Below, in pieces: positions 36,101 to 43,468 of a DNA stretch of 64,000 nucleotides. The notes below the pieces were generated by a model. The model searched no databases. It saw nothing but the letters and a program-made list of their open reading frames with translations, and was not told the origin of the DNA. Position numbers and translations under genes: made by a program. This DNA comes from Gemmatimonadota bacterium (GTDB lineage Bacteria > Gemmatimonadota > Gemmatimonadetes > Longimicrobiales > Gaopeijiaceae). How positions within the stretch are numbered: position 1 is the stretch's first letter; each line of letters starts with the position of its first letter. The DNA is taken from positions 108,953 to 172,952 of the forward strand of contig JAJDUP010000020.1 of the NCBI GenBank assembly GCA_022826565.1, read 5' to 3'.

Positions 36101-36253
36101 GGCGTGCTCGGTACGGTGACCCCCGGCGCGCTGGCCGATCTGGTGGTCGTGGGCGGCGATCCGCTGGCCGACATCCGCGCCACGCGCGAAGTGCAGGTGG
36201 TCGTGCAGGGCGGCCGGGTGTATGACATGGAGCGCCTGCTGCGTAGGGAATAG
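33149..36253 (+). CDS. Exported TolB-propeller amidohydrolase
   Basis: A protein of 1034 aa. A signal peptide (residues 1 to about 32, PAPVSAQAG) is followed by WD40/TolB-like PD40 repeats to about 630 (PTWSPDGGRIAF, PHWSPRGGRIAFSSD, PAWSPDGSRLAFSSD). A metal-dependent amidohydrolase follows from about 645, with PGLIEMHAHGG for two metal ligands, TSHELYP, DGVEHVRG and VVVGTDAPINPAG for the last aspartate. The substrate is unknown; related proteins are annotated as imidazolonepropionase-like or dipeptidase-like. It starts with TTG at 33149, and a seven-codon frame (ATG 33143 to TAA) overlaps this start. A five-residue insertion repeat is noted near residue 253. Confidence 0.87.
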   Translation: MKNLHKVSSSILGLFVTSVTATSIAPAPVSAQAGTREVTLTEGTNIAVALSPDGASLAFDLVGRIWVMPSGGGRAEPLTDPLGDARQPTWSPDGGRIAFQAYWDGNYHIWSVAADGSELRQHTRGPYDHREPHWSPRGGRIAFSSDRAGSYDIWTVRLSDGAVEQVTGAPGSEYGPAWSPSGDDIAYAASGEGGAGGVWVVSPGDGGGEARRIAGSGGWEVNAPAWSADLATLIHNAIGEGRSVLRTVDLRGGDPQGGDPQGRDARGVREAEDDASGEILTGEDEDVFPFRPAVTDEGFYYTGDGRIRYRAAGGGPPVDIPFTGTVALDREPYTRRARDLTARGPFPVRGIVSPAVSPDGARVAFSALGDLWIHTLGGASERITDDPWIETDPAWSPDGSRLAFSSDRDGQLDLHVWDAASGAVGRVTDGAGATLASWSPDGRRIAFTGTGYQTGINVLDLGTGAVRVIRSGLNGAGRPSWSPDGMSVVTSAHWRYSARFREGVNRALVLPAAPAMPAASGWGAVYHEAAIQVRERFLDLPGLSVGTRGTDGPVGSPDGSWMAYVSDGVLWTVPLDAGGNPAATVARRLTNDAAADPTWSGDSRSIVHLSGARLRRVDLHGGAIEEIPLELAWERAPPPGPVLIRAGALWDGQADALRRDVDIVIDAGRIVEVADRDPSRTADRVVDAGESVVMPGLIEMHAHGGLAAGEQTGRLWLAYGVTAVRCPACDPYEIAEAREAGEAGKRIAPRWFGTGGTIDGSRIYYPGAPALGASAQVDLEMASARELGYDLIKTYVRLADPVQKRVVAEAHALGLPVTSHELYPAVAFGADGVEHVRGTSRRGYSTKISELSRSYGDVVDLLAASGMTITPTVGIYGAYGLLTAEDPTLFDDPRVETFFPWAPIAARAPADIALARRLAGDMSSLPRRVREAGGRVVVGTDAPINPAGLSLQAEMEALVRYGGMRPLDVLRSATSESARALGYEGVLGTVTPGALADLVVVGGDPLADIRATREVQVVVQGGRVYDMERLLRRE
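33901..33945 (+). repeat. In-frame 15-bp tandem repeat inside the amidohydrolase gene
   Basis: GGGGGGCGATCCGCA occurs twice exactly (33901-33915 and 33916-33930), followed by a degenerate third copy. It encodes GGDPQ units in a loop between propeller blades, so copy number could change without a frameshift. Confidence 0.85.
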
Positions 36254-36356
36254 GGAGGAGCCGCGGTGGACCGGCGCCCGTCTCAGCGAAACAAACAGGT
36301 CGCCGGTGCCGTCGGGTTCCTGTCGGCGACAACCCAGCAACCCGGGAGGAAGTATC

Positions 36357-36695
36357 GTGGGATTCGTGATTCACACCCTCGTCAGCGCGGCGCTGCTCTT
36401 CGTGATGAGCAGGCTGGTCGGCGGCATCAACCTGCGGGACGCGAAGGCGGCGATCGTGGCCGCGCTGGTGCTCGGCTTCGTCAACTGGGCCATGTGGAAG
36501 CTGCTGGCCATCCTCGCCCTGCCGCTGTTGATCCTTACCCTCGGCCTCTTTGCGTTCGTGATCAACGCGATCGCCCTCAAGGTGACCGCGGCGGTGGTCC
36601 GGGGATTCGACGTCCGCACCTTTGGGGCGGCTCTGATGGGCGCCGTCGTCCTGGCGGTGATGAACATTCTGCTGAAGGTTCTGACCGGACTGTAA
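36357..36695 (+). CDS. Phage holin family 4 / YvlD-like small membrane protein
   Basis: A protein of 112 aa with four hydrophobic helices (for example FVIHTLVSAALLFVMSRL and LALPLLILTLGLFAFVINAI), matching the Phage_holin_4_2 (YvlD) family of chromosomal membrane proteins. Despite the name these are usually not lysis proteins, and their function is poorly known. The GTG at 36357 is chosen because GGAGGA lies 7 nt upstream and the protein begins with a membrane helix; the longer frame to 36222 overlaps the amidohydrolase end. Confidence 0.82.
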   Translation: MGFVIHTLVSAALLFVMSRLVGGINLRDAKAAIVAALVLGFVNWAMWKLLAILALPLLILTLGLFAFVINAIALKVTAAVVRGFDVRTFGAALMGAVVLAVMNILLKVLTGL

Positions 36696-36760
36696 GTCCT
36701 CCCGGCGTCCCGCACGCCCTTGGGGCCGGTGCGGCCGCCGAAACGCCGCCGCCGGCCGTC

Positions 36761-36788
36761 TTGCGCGCCCGCATCGGCCTGCTATACT
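36761..36788 (+). promoter_or_regulatory. Sigma70-like promoter of the lipoprotein gene
   Basis: TTGCGC (36761-36766), a 16-bp spacer and TATACT (36783-36788, five of six consensus bases) lie in a locally AT-rich pocket. The predicted start point near 36795 leaves a leader of about 57 nt before ATG 36852. Confidence 0.55.
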
Positions 36789-36851
36789 AGCAATTCGAAC
36801 GGTCGAGCTGCACCAGCGCCGGCCTCGGTATTTCGCACACATTGTACTGTC

Positions 36852-37547
36852 ATGAGAACATTACAAAGTGTCAAATTCGGTTTACATCCGGGGTGGGCAG
36901 AGCGCCGCTCTGAGTCTCCCCGACGCGTCGTGCCCGGTGTTGGCCGATGGCTTGCCCTGTCTCTCGGGCTTGTCGCCACGCTGGGCTGCGCCGGCGGCGG
37001 TGGAGGGCCTCCCGTAACGGGCGAGGCGGCAGCCTCCCTCTTCGCCAGCTATTCCGGCCGCTGGGAACTCGACGTGTCAAGCAGTACGGCGCAGATACCC
37101 AACGAACTGGAGGGCGTGAAGGACGAGGTGCCCGTGGCCGACATCTCCCGCAACGAGTCGCGCTACATGCGCCGCCTGCGCCGGATGTACGAGTCGCGCC
37201 GCATGTCGGTCTCGCACATGAGGACGACGATCGAAGTGCTCCGCAGGCGCCCCGAAACGCTGATTCTGACGGCCGACCAGGCGGAACTGGTGTACACGCC
37301 GATCCCGGGCAACACCATGACGATTCCCATGGACGGGACCGAAATCGAGCTGCGTGAAGGCGAGCACCGCGTCCGCACCAACGTCGACTGGGACGGATCG
37401 CTCCTGTCCCTGGAACACCAGGTGGTGTCCGGAGGAAGGGTCAGGGAGACCTTCGAGGTGATCGGCGACCGCATGATCATGACCCGTTCGATCCTGGTCG
37501 GCGGCGGGGCGGCCGAGCCTCTGGTCCTCGCGTACGACCGGAACTGA
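36852..37547 (+). CDS. Putative lipoprotein of unknown function
   Basis: A protein of 231 aa. After a basic n-region a hydrophobic stretch ends in the lipobox LVATLGC, so it is probably a lipid-anchored envelope protein. The mature part has the segment FASYSGRWELDVSSS, a charged helical region (SRYMRRLRRMYESRRMS) and a beta-rich C-terminal half. No family is recognised. An in-frame GTG at codon 27 would give a more normal signal peptide length. It converges on the UGSC selenoprotein gene with 23 bp between their stops. Confidence 0.7.
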   Translation: MRTLQSVKFGLHPGWAERRSESPRRVVPGVGRWLALSLGLVATLGCAGGGGGPPVTGEAAASLFASYSGRWELDVSSSTAQIPNELEGVKDEVPVADISRNESRYMRRLRRMYESRRMSVSHMRTTIEVLRRRPETLILTADQAELVYTPIPGNTMTIPMDGTEIELREGEHRVRTNVDWDGSLLSLEHQVVSGGRVRETFEVIGDRMIMTRSILVGGGAAEPLVLAYDRN

Positions 37548-37570
37548 GGTCGCTGTGCTGGGTGCTCCGG

Positions 37571-38104
37571 TCACGCCTGGTCCGCCGTGAGCCCCCGCAG
37601 GACAGCTTCCAGCGCGTCGTCGGCCATCTGCGCCAGCTCCGCCGGGGTGCGGTTCTGGACCGGGTGCGGCACCCACACGATCAAGGGGTCGAGGCCCAGC
37701 GACGGGATCTGAAAGGCGGCCGCCTCGCGGAAGGCCGTCGTGGCGATCAGGAGGCCGGGAAGGCCCAGGTCATCCAGGGATTTGATGTCATGCAGACCGC
37801 ATGATACGCACGATCCTCAGTCGGCGAGCGCTTCCACCACGATGTCGGCGCCCGCGGCGATGTCGCCCAGAATTGCGGCGGTGGCAGGCTTGGCGTTGGT
37901 CGGCTTGGCGAAGCGCGCGGTCGTGACGCCCCGGGCTCGCAGCCGGGCCGCGAGGTGGTCGAGGAACTCGCCGGCGCGCGACTTGCCGATGTCGAAGAGC
38001 GCGACGGTCCTGCCGTCAAGGGAGGGCGGGGGGCGGCGGCGGGGGCGGTTGACCGGGGCGGCCTCGGAGGTGGGGTCGTGCAGGGTGACCGTGGACGTAT
38101 TCAT
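37571..38104 (-). CDS. UGSC family selenoprotein (in-frame UGA read as selenocysteine)
   Basis: The minus-strand frame starting at ATG 38104 meets TGA at 37819-37817 (codon 96) and then stays open for 81 more codons to a second TGA at 37573-37571. Read through, it gives 177 aa with the motif Sec-Gly-Ser-Cys (residues 96-99) after VVEALAD, and another Cys at 102. This is the diagnostic motif of the UGSC family, known in Sec and Cys forms. The downstream part has family-like order (DDLGLPGLLIATTAF, IVWVPHPVQNRTPAELA). A SECIS-like hairpin follows the UGA. The start overlaps the stop of the thioredoxin-like gene by 4 nt (ATGA). The family probably does redox chemistry, but its reaction is unknown. 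A caller that stops at UGA would report a 95-aa protein and lose the active site. Confidence 0.9.
37778..37819 (-). promoter_or_regulatory. Bacterial SECIS-like hairpin with its UGA codon
   Basis: Read on the minus strand, UGA (37819-37817) is followed after 18 nt by the loop GGUCU (37798-37794). The loop is closed by a perfect 6-bp stem UCAUGC/GCAUGA (37804-37799 with 37793-37788). A basal helix GGAU/AUCC (37816-37813 with 37781-37778) can form directly after the UGA across an internal loop. The GGUCU loop and its distance from the UGA equal what I recall for the E. coli fdhF SECIS bound by SelB. The bulged U of the fdhF upper stem is not present here. Confidence 0.8.
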
Positions 38105-39546
38105 TCGGTGATCTCCCGGGTGACGGGGTGCGATTCCTCGAAGAGCCGGCCTCCGGGCCAGCCCGACAGGATGGCCGAAAAGAGGCCGGCGGGGCCGCCC
38201 GCGCGGACGAGCAGCAGGGCGCCGGGGTGGAACTTGGCGATGCGCTCGTGGCTGCGCGAGGACGGCATCCCCTCGGCGATGCCGCCCGCGCCCGCCCGCA
38301 CCTCGGTTCCGTCGCAGGTCAGTTCGCGGTGCAGCGCGGCGGTGATCCGCCGCCGGTCCCATCCGGCCTCGCGGTAGATGGCGTAGTGCTCGGGCGACAG
38401 AACCAGCACGGCCGGCGCCCACTCGCACAGCTTGGGGTGCCCCACGGCCTGCAGACTCATCGAAAGCGACCGCGTGAGCTCGCCGGGGGTGCGGGCCTTC
38501 TGGTCGGTGACGCCCTGGATCCCGTCGCCCGCGAACACCGTGACCGCGCTGCGGCCGGCCGGCACCCCGCGCGATGTCGAGAGCGGCTCCCAGCCGGGGT
38601 CGCTCTCGTCCTCGGCGAAGCAGAAGGTGTACTTGCCCGGCGACCCCAGCGTCGCGCGGTCGATCTCGCCGGGGCGGCCGCCGCCGACGTTGCGCACCAC
38701 GAGGTTGACCGCGCGGCCGATGGTGGCGTTGGCCCGATTGCCCTGTCCGAGCGCGTTGAGCCCCGAGTTCATGCCGATGCGCCTGGCCACGGGTCCGTTG
38801 ACGATGATCACCGGGCTGGAGAAGCACGTGCTGCAGGTGACGCCGTGCAGGGTGAAGCCGGGGTCCAGCGCGGCCTCCAGCGCGGCGAGTACCACGGGCA
38901 TGTACTCGGGCCTGCATCCGGCCATGACCGCGTTGACGGCGACCTTCTCGACAGTGCAGGGCACCAGCTCCGGCGGGATCTCCCCGACCACCTCGCGCGG
39001 GTCGCGGCGCGTGCCGGCGAGCATGCGCAGGATTCGCTCGGGGGTGGGGGGCACCACGGGGAGGCCGTCCGTCCAGCCCCGGTCGTAGCAGGCTTCGACG
39101 GGATCGGATTCGGGACCGAGCCGGATGGCGCGCGCCTGGATCCCTGACGCGCCGAAACGCACCCGCAGCGCTTCGGCGATCCCGGGCTCGACGGAGCGGG
39201 AGCCGCAGCCGGGCCGATGCGCCGGCAGCCCGCCGCCCAGATCCGGTATCCCCGTCAGCGATTGCCATTCGGGCCGGTTCCAGCCGACGAGGCGGCCGCT
39301 CTCCCGGTCGTCCTCGAGGCGTAGCAGGGTAGGGACGGTGTCGATTCGCCGCCGGAAGGACCGCTCCAGGGCGGTGTCATCGATCACGCCGGACGCGAGA
39401 AACGGGGCGAGGAACCCGCCGTCGTCCTGCCAGCAGACGGTGAGGTCGTGGCCCTCGCGGGCGATCTGCCCGAGAACGGGGGCGACGAGGTGGCAGGTCT
39501 CGCAATCGTCCTTGACGACGGCGAGGAAGCGGGTTGTCGGACTCAT
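38101..39546 (-). CDS. Thioredoxin-like protein with large UGSC-associated C-terminal domain
   Basis: A protein of 481 aa. Residues 1 to about 100 look like a thioredoxin fold, with the redox motif DDCETCHL at 13-20. Residues of about 140-480 form a conserved domain of unknown function, beginning YDRGWTDGLPVVPPTPERIL and including VTCSTCFSSPVIIVNGP and GKYTFCFAEDE, both cysteine-containing. ATG 39546 is chosen because it starts the thioredoxin strand; the longer TTG start at 39615 lies in the upstream terminator. Its stop overlaps the selenoprotein start by 4 nt. I infer that its CETC thiols reduce or exchange electrons with the Sec-Cys centre of the next protein. Confidence 0.75.
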   Translation of the reverse strand: MSPTTRFLAVVKDDCETCHLVAPVLGQIAREGHDLTVCWQDDGGFLAPFLASGVIDDTALERSFRRRIDTVPTLLRLEDDRESGRLVGWNRPEWQSLTGIPDLGGGLPAHRPGCGSRSVEPGIAEALRVRFGASGIQARAIRLGPESDPVEACYDRGWTDGLPVVPPTPERILRMLAGTRRDPREVVGEIPPELVPCTVEKVAVNAVMAGCRPEYMPVVLAALEAALDPGFTLHGVTCSTCFSSPVIIVNGPVARRIGMNSGLNALGQGNRANATIGRAVNLVVRNVGGGRPGEIDRATLGSPGKYTFCFAEDESDPGWEPLSTSRGVPAGRSAVTVFAGDGIQGVTDQKARTPGELTRSLSMSLQAVGHPKLCEWAPAVLVLSPEHYAIYREAGWDRRRITAALHRELTCDGTEVRAGAGGIAEGMPSSRSHERIAKFHPGALLLVRAGGPAGLFSAILSGWPGGRLFEESHPVTREITE

Positions 39547-39611
39547 ACTGGCTATGGAGCGTCCCGGGGCGCGGGATTCCGGTGGTTGCCGGGGATGGAT
39601 CGGTTGCTGGC

Positions 39612-39669
39612 GCAAAACTGCCGAGCCGCCCGGCAGCCGGCAATGGGCCGGCAGGCGGAGCGGCTCGGC
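39612..39669 (-). terminator. Rho-independent terminator of the DUF5916 gene
   Basis: GCCGAGCCGC (39620-39629) pairs perfectly with GCGGCTCGGC (39660-39669), and an inner GCCGGC/GCCGGC stem lies within. On the minus strand the stem is followed by AGTTTTGC (T-run at 39617-39614). It lies about 30 bp after the DUF5916 stop and separates that gene from the thioredoxin/UGSC operon. Confidence 0.78.
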
Positions 39670-39701
39670 AGGTGAGCGGCGCAGCCGCCGGGTCAGGTGC
39701 C

Positions 39702-42386
39702 CTATCCGATCCAGTAGCTGAGTTTAAGCATGAAGACGTTGTCGCCTTGCTGATCGAGCAGGGTGCCCAGATTGCGTCCGAATGCGAAGGTGCCGTCCGT
39801 CTCGAAGTGATTGCGTCCCTGCGACCATACGGCGAAGAGGGTCGATCCGGGGGTGTATTCCCACCGCAGGACCACGTTGGACCTGAACTGCTTGAAGTTG
39901 AAGTCCGGGTCGCGGAACGACTCGGCCGCCCCGTCCCCGTCGATGTCCGCCGTAACGCGCCCGTCTTCGACGCCGCGGACCGGCACGGGGGCGAAGCGGT
40001 GCTCGTATTCCTCCGCCCGCGCATCGTCCACGCGCTTGAACTCGCCGTAGCGGCCGGCCGACACGAAGGGCTGGGCGTACATCTGCAGCGACAGGGTCGG
40101 GGAAAAGGTCCAGTCGGCTCGAACGGTGACGCCCGCGGTGGTCTGATCGATGCGCCCGAAGAGGTAGGCGGGCGACGCCAGGTCGAAGCGGCCTACCCAC
40201 TGCGTCGCTTCGCTCTGGCGGTTCAGGAACGGCCCGGCGGAGACCGTGGCCTGCGTGGACGGCCTCCAGAGGACGGAGGCATCGGTGCCGTAGCGCCAGG
40301 AGTCCGTTTCGCGGCCTACCCCCCAGTTGCTGCCGAGCCTGACCTGCAGCGCATTGCGGGAGTCGGAGGAGATTCCCATCCATCCGGCCCACACCGCGTC
40401 GCTTCGCAGCATCGGCCCGCCGCGGAGGGTGGCGTTGCTGAGCCCGCCCGTCTCCCTCATGATACCGGCGTATCCGCGCCAGAAGTTGCTCAGCGTAGCG
40501 TTGCCGCTGACGTTCACGCCCTTCGAGTAGGGTTCGCCGCCAAAGCTGTACGGGGTCCAGGCGTTGAAGTCGAGGCTCCAGCGCTGGAGATGCCCGCTGG
40601 GCTGATAGTGGTTGTATCCGACCCAGACGAAGGGGACGGCGAAATCGGTCTCGCGCATGAACCCGAGGTCGTTCGAGTCGAAGCCGGGTGAACGCGCCAC
40701 CGCCCCGGTCGCGAAGCGCCAGTACCCGCCCGAGATCTTGGCCAAGGTGGCCGAACCGGCCCAGCCGTTGAGCGAGGTGAGCGCGGGATCGAACTCGGTG
40801 TGGTCGGCGTCGGGGCGCTGGAAGTACCGCGCCGGCGAGCGTTGCGTGCGCGCGATGGCAGCAGCAGAACCCTGCACGGCGGATCCCAGGAGGTAGCCCG
40901 ACACTATGAAGCGGTCGTCGCCGAAGCGGTGGCGCGCGTCGGCGCCGAAGGTGTAGGCCCGGGAGTGCAGTTCGAGGGCTTCGGCGGCGGCGCCGTCCCG
41001 GGCGGTCCAGGTGGAGATCACGCCGACCGCGCTCTTGCCGTCCCGGAAGTCCCGCGTCGCCCTCGCCATGCCGTAGTGCGCTCCGGGCTCCACCACCTGG
41101 TCGTCGAGGGGGCCCGCGGCCGTGGCGCGCAGCGCGGACTCGTTTCCGGTCAGCGCGTGCAGGAAGCCGAGGGACCAGCCCGAGCGCGTCTTTCCGGAGA
41201 GCTTTGCAGCGCCGAGGATGCGGGTCCGTTCCGGGGCGGAGGAGTACTGCGCGCCGGCAACGCGGCCTTGGGGGGCCCGTCCGATCCGCCTGGAGTAGAA
41301 CAGGCCCTCGCTGGCCATGTCGCCGTCGCCCTCCATGAAGCGGAAGGAGAAGATGTTCGCGCCTTCCACGAAGAAGGGCCGCCGTTCCGGAAAGAAGGTC
41401 TCGAACGCCGTCAGGTTCACCTGGGCCGGATCGGCTTCGACCTGACCGAAGTCCGGGTTGATCGTGATGTCCAGCGTCAGGTCGGTGGTGATCCCGTACT
41501 TCACGTCCGCACCGACCGTGGACGAAAAGTCGCGCGCATCGTAGAAGGGATCGGCCGCCGCGCCGGGCGAGGCCTGGAGCCTGACGAGCGAATACGGGAG
41601 CGCCTCGACGCGCGCGGGCGGAGACAGGTCCTGCAGGCCCTCAAGGTCGCCGAAGCGGGACACCAGCGCGCCGTCGCCCCGCGAAATCGGGGCCCACAGG
41701 CTCCGTTCCTGGTGGCGGGCGATGAAGCGGCCGAAGTTGATGCCCCAGATCTGGTGGGCCGCCCCGTCGAAGCGCAGCTGCGAGTACGGGATCCGGAACT
41801 CGGCGGTCCACCCTTCGTGGTCGGTTCGCGTGGCCACCTCCCAGACGGCGTCCCATGAGTCGTCCTCGTTGACGTCGTCGAAGTGGTAGCCGTCGGACTT
41901 CACCCCCGCCGGGTTGACGCCGAAGCGGAATGCGGTGCGGCGGTCGTGATAGCTGTCGATCACCACGTCGACCCAGTCGGAGTGCGGCCGCTCGTCACGG
42001 CGCGCAAGCTGTGCGACAATCGAATCGGGTGAGGTGTCGAAGGCCCGGAATCCCACGTACAGGGCATCGTCGCCGTAGAGCACCCTGGCTTCCGTTCGCT
42101 GCGTGGGCGCCTCGCCCTCGTTGGGCTCGAAGACGATGAAGCCGTCGGCGACCATGGCGGCCGTCCAGTCGGCTTCGTCCAGCAGCCCGTCGATCGTGGG
42201 CGGGAGTCCGGTCACCCGGTACGCTTGCAGGGACGGCGGAGCGGCCCGCCCGCCACCCCGCGCCGCATCGGAATCAGCCTCCGGGGCCTGGCCCAGGAGG
42301 GCCGCGGGCGTGCCCGCCAGTCCTGCCGCCCCCACCACCGCCGCATGCACGCACACCCGCGTCCAGAACGTTCCCCTCATCCTCAT
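39702..42386 (-). CDS. DUF5916 outer-membrane protein with N-terminal CBM9-like domain
   Basis: A protein of 894 aa with a signal peptide (ending near AALLGQAPEA). Residues of about 55-240 form a carbohydrate-binding family 9-like sandwich (PTIDGLLDEADWTAA, DDALYVGFRAFD, DWVDVVIDSYHDRRTAFRF). The remaining 600 residues match DUF5916, predicted to form a beta-barrel (ITINPDFGQVEADPAQVNL, FPERRPFFVEGANIF), ending in LSYWIG. The family is frequent in Bacteroidota and Gemmatimonadota; ligand and function are unknown. GGGAGGGG lies just before the ATG. The gene diverges from dapF and ends at a clear terminator. Confidence 0.88.
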   Translation of the reverse strand: MRMRGTFWTRVCVHAAVVGAAGLAGTPAALLGQAPEADSDAARGGGRAAPPSLQAYRVTGLPPTIDGLLDEADWTAAMVADGFIVFEPNEGEAPTQRTEARVLYGDDALYVGFRAFDTSPDSIVAQLARRDERPHSDWVDVVIDSYHDRRTAFRFGVNPAGVKSDGYHFDDVNEDDSWDAVWEVATRTDHEGWTAEFRIPYSQLRFDGAAHQIWGINFGRFIARHQERSLWAPISRGDGALVSRFGDLEGLQDLSPPARVEALPYSLVRLQASPGAAADPFYDARDFSSTVGADVKYGITTDLTLDITINPDFGQVEADPAQVNLTAFETFFPERRPFFVEGANIFSFRFMEGDGDMASEGLFYSRRIGRAPQGRVAGAQYSSAPERTRILGAAKLSGKTRSGWSLGFLHALTGNESALRATAAGPLDDQVVEPGAHYGMARATRDFRDGKSAVGVISTWTARDGAAAEALELHSRAYTFGADARHRFGDDRFIVSGYLLGSAVQGSAAAIARTQRSPARYFQRPDADHTEFDPALTSLNGWAGSATLAKISGGYWRFATGAVARSPGFDSNDLGFMRETDFAVPFVWVGYNHYQPSGHLQRWSLDFNAWTPYSFGGEPYSKGVNVSGNATLSNFWRGYAGIMRETGGLSNATLRGGPMLRSDAVWAGWMGISSDSRNALQVRLGSNWGVGRETDSWRYGTDASVLWRPSTQATVSAGPFLNRQSEATQWVGRFDLASPAYLFGRIDQTTAGVTVRADWTFSPTLSLQMYAQPFVSAGRYGEFKRVDDARAEEYEHRFAPVPVRGVEDGRVTADIDGDGAAESFRDPDFNFKQFRSNVVLRWEYTPGSTLFAVWSQGRNHFETDGTFAFGRNLGTLLDQQGDNVFMLKLSYWIG

Positions 42387-42511
42387 CGTCCCCTCCCGTT
42401 CTCGAACCCTCCCGGGCCCATCTGATAGACTTTGAAATGGTCGTCGCGAGCGTCCCGGCTGACTCGCCGTGCTCGCCGCCCACCGACACGACGAGAGAAG
42501 GAGGCGGAAAG

Positions 42512-43468
42512 TTGCGAACCGCGCTGCGAATACGGCCCCGGTTCTTCAAGGCACATGGTCACGGCAACGACTACCTGGTCTTCGAGGAGGGCGCCGGACC
42601 CAACCTGACACCGGGGCTCGTGAGGCGGATCTGCGACCGCCACCGCGGGCCGGGAGCCGACGGGATCGTGGTGATCGAAGCCGGGAGCGAGGAGGCCGAG
42701 CCCTCGCTGCGGATGTTCAATCCCGACGGCGGCGAGTTCGAGCGCAGCGGCAACGGGCTGCGCATCGCAGCCTCGTACCTTCGGAGGGATGGGCGGGTGG
42801 GTGACGACTGGTTCGGGGTGACGGTCGGCGGGGACCGGGTGCGGATGCGGGTCCGCGGCCCGGATCCGGGCGGGGTCTACGACGCGGTGGTCGAGATGGG
42901 GGAGGTGGGATTCCCGGGGGGCGCGCCGTTCGTGCTGGCCGGGCGGGTCGGTGCGGGTGGGCGCGTCGCGCTGTCGCTGCCGTCGCCGGATGGTGCACGG
43001 CGCGCGCTGGAGGCCGTGCCGGTTTCGGTGGGGAATCCTCACGCGGTGCTCTTCGGCGAGGGGTGGACCCGGGCCGAGGTGGAGCACTTCGGGGCGCTGA
43101 TTGCGACCAGCGACGCCTTTCCCCAGGGCACGAACGTCCAGTTCGCGGAGGTCCCCGCGGGGCGGGAGATCGCGATCCGGATCTGGGAGCGCGGCGTGGG
43201 GCCGACATCGTCGTCAGGCACGTCGGCCTGCGCGGCGGTGGCCGCGGCGGTGAAATCCGGACTCATGCGCTTCGGGCCGGCCACGGTCAGGATGGAGGGC
43301 GGAGACATGGAGGTCGACCTCCGTCCCGGCTGGACGGTGCGGCTGCGGGGGCCAGTCGAGGAGGTGTGCGTAGGTGAGTTGACTGCCGGGTTTGTCGAAG
43401 GCGATTCGGTCGGAATTGCTACGTTCGAACGCGCGCCAGCAGCAGCATCCCGACCGCGAGGAAGATGA
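42512..43468 (+). CDS. dapF: Diaminopimelate epimerase homologue lacking both catalytic cysteines
   Basis: A protein of 318 aa with the DapF two-lobed fold: FFKAHGHGNDYLVF at the start, RHRGPGADG, FNPDGGEFERSGNGLR and WERGVGPTSSSGTSACA. In classical DapF the acid/base pair is two cysteines, in MCGNG and in ACGTG. Here both positions are serine (about S79 and S235), so the epimerase reaction of lysine and peptidoglycan synthesis cannot be assumed. The TTG start at 42512 is supported by AGGAGG 7 nt upstream. The 3' end runs 50 bp into the convergent lptG gene. Alternatives are a serine-using epimerase variant or a related isomerase. Confidence 0.72.
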   Translation: MRTALRIRPRFFKAHGHGNDYLVFEEGAGPNLTPGLVRRICDRHRGPGADGIVVIEAGSEEAEPSLRMFNPDGGEFERSGNGLRIAASYLRRDGRVGDDWFGVTVGGDRVRMRVRGPDPGGVYDAVVEMGEVGFPGGAPFVLAGRVGAGGRVALSLPSPDGARRALEAVPVSVGNPHAVLFGEGWTRAEVEHFGALIATSDAFPQGTNVQFAEVPAGREIAIRIWERGVGPTSSSGTSACAAVAAAVKSGLMRFGPATVRMEGGDMEVDLRPGWTVRLRGPVEEVCVGELTAGFVEGDSVGIATFERAPAAASRPRGR

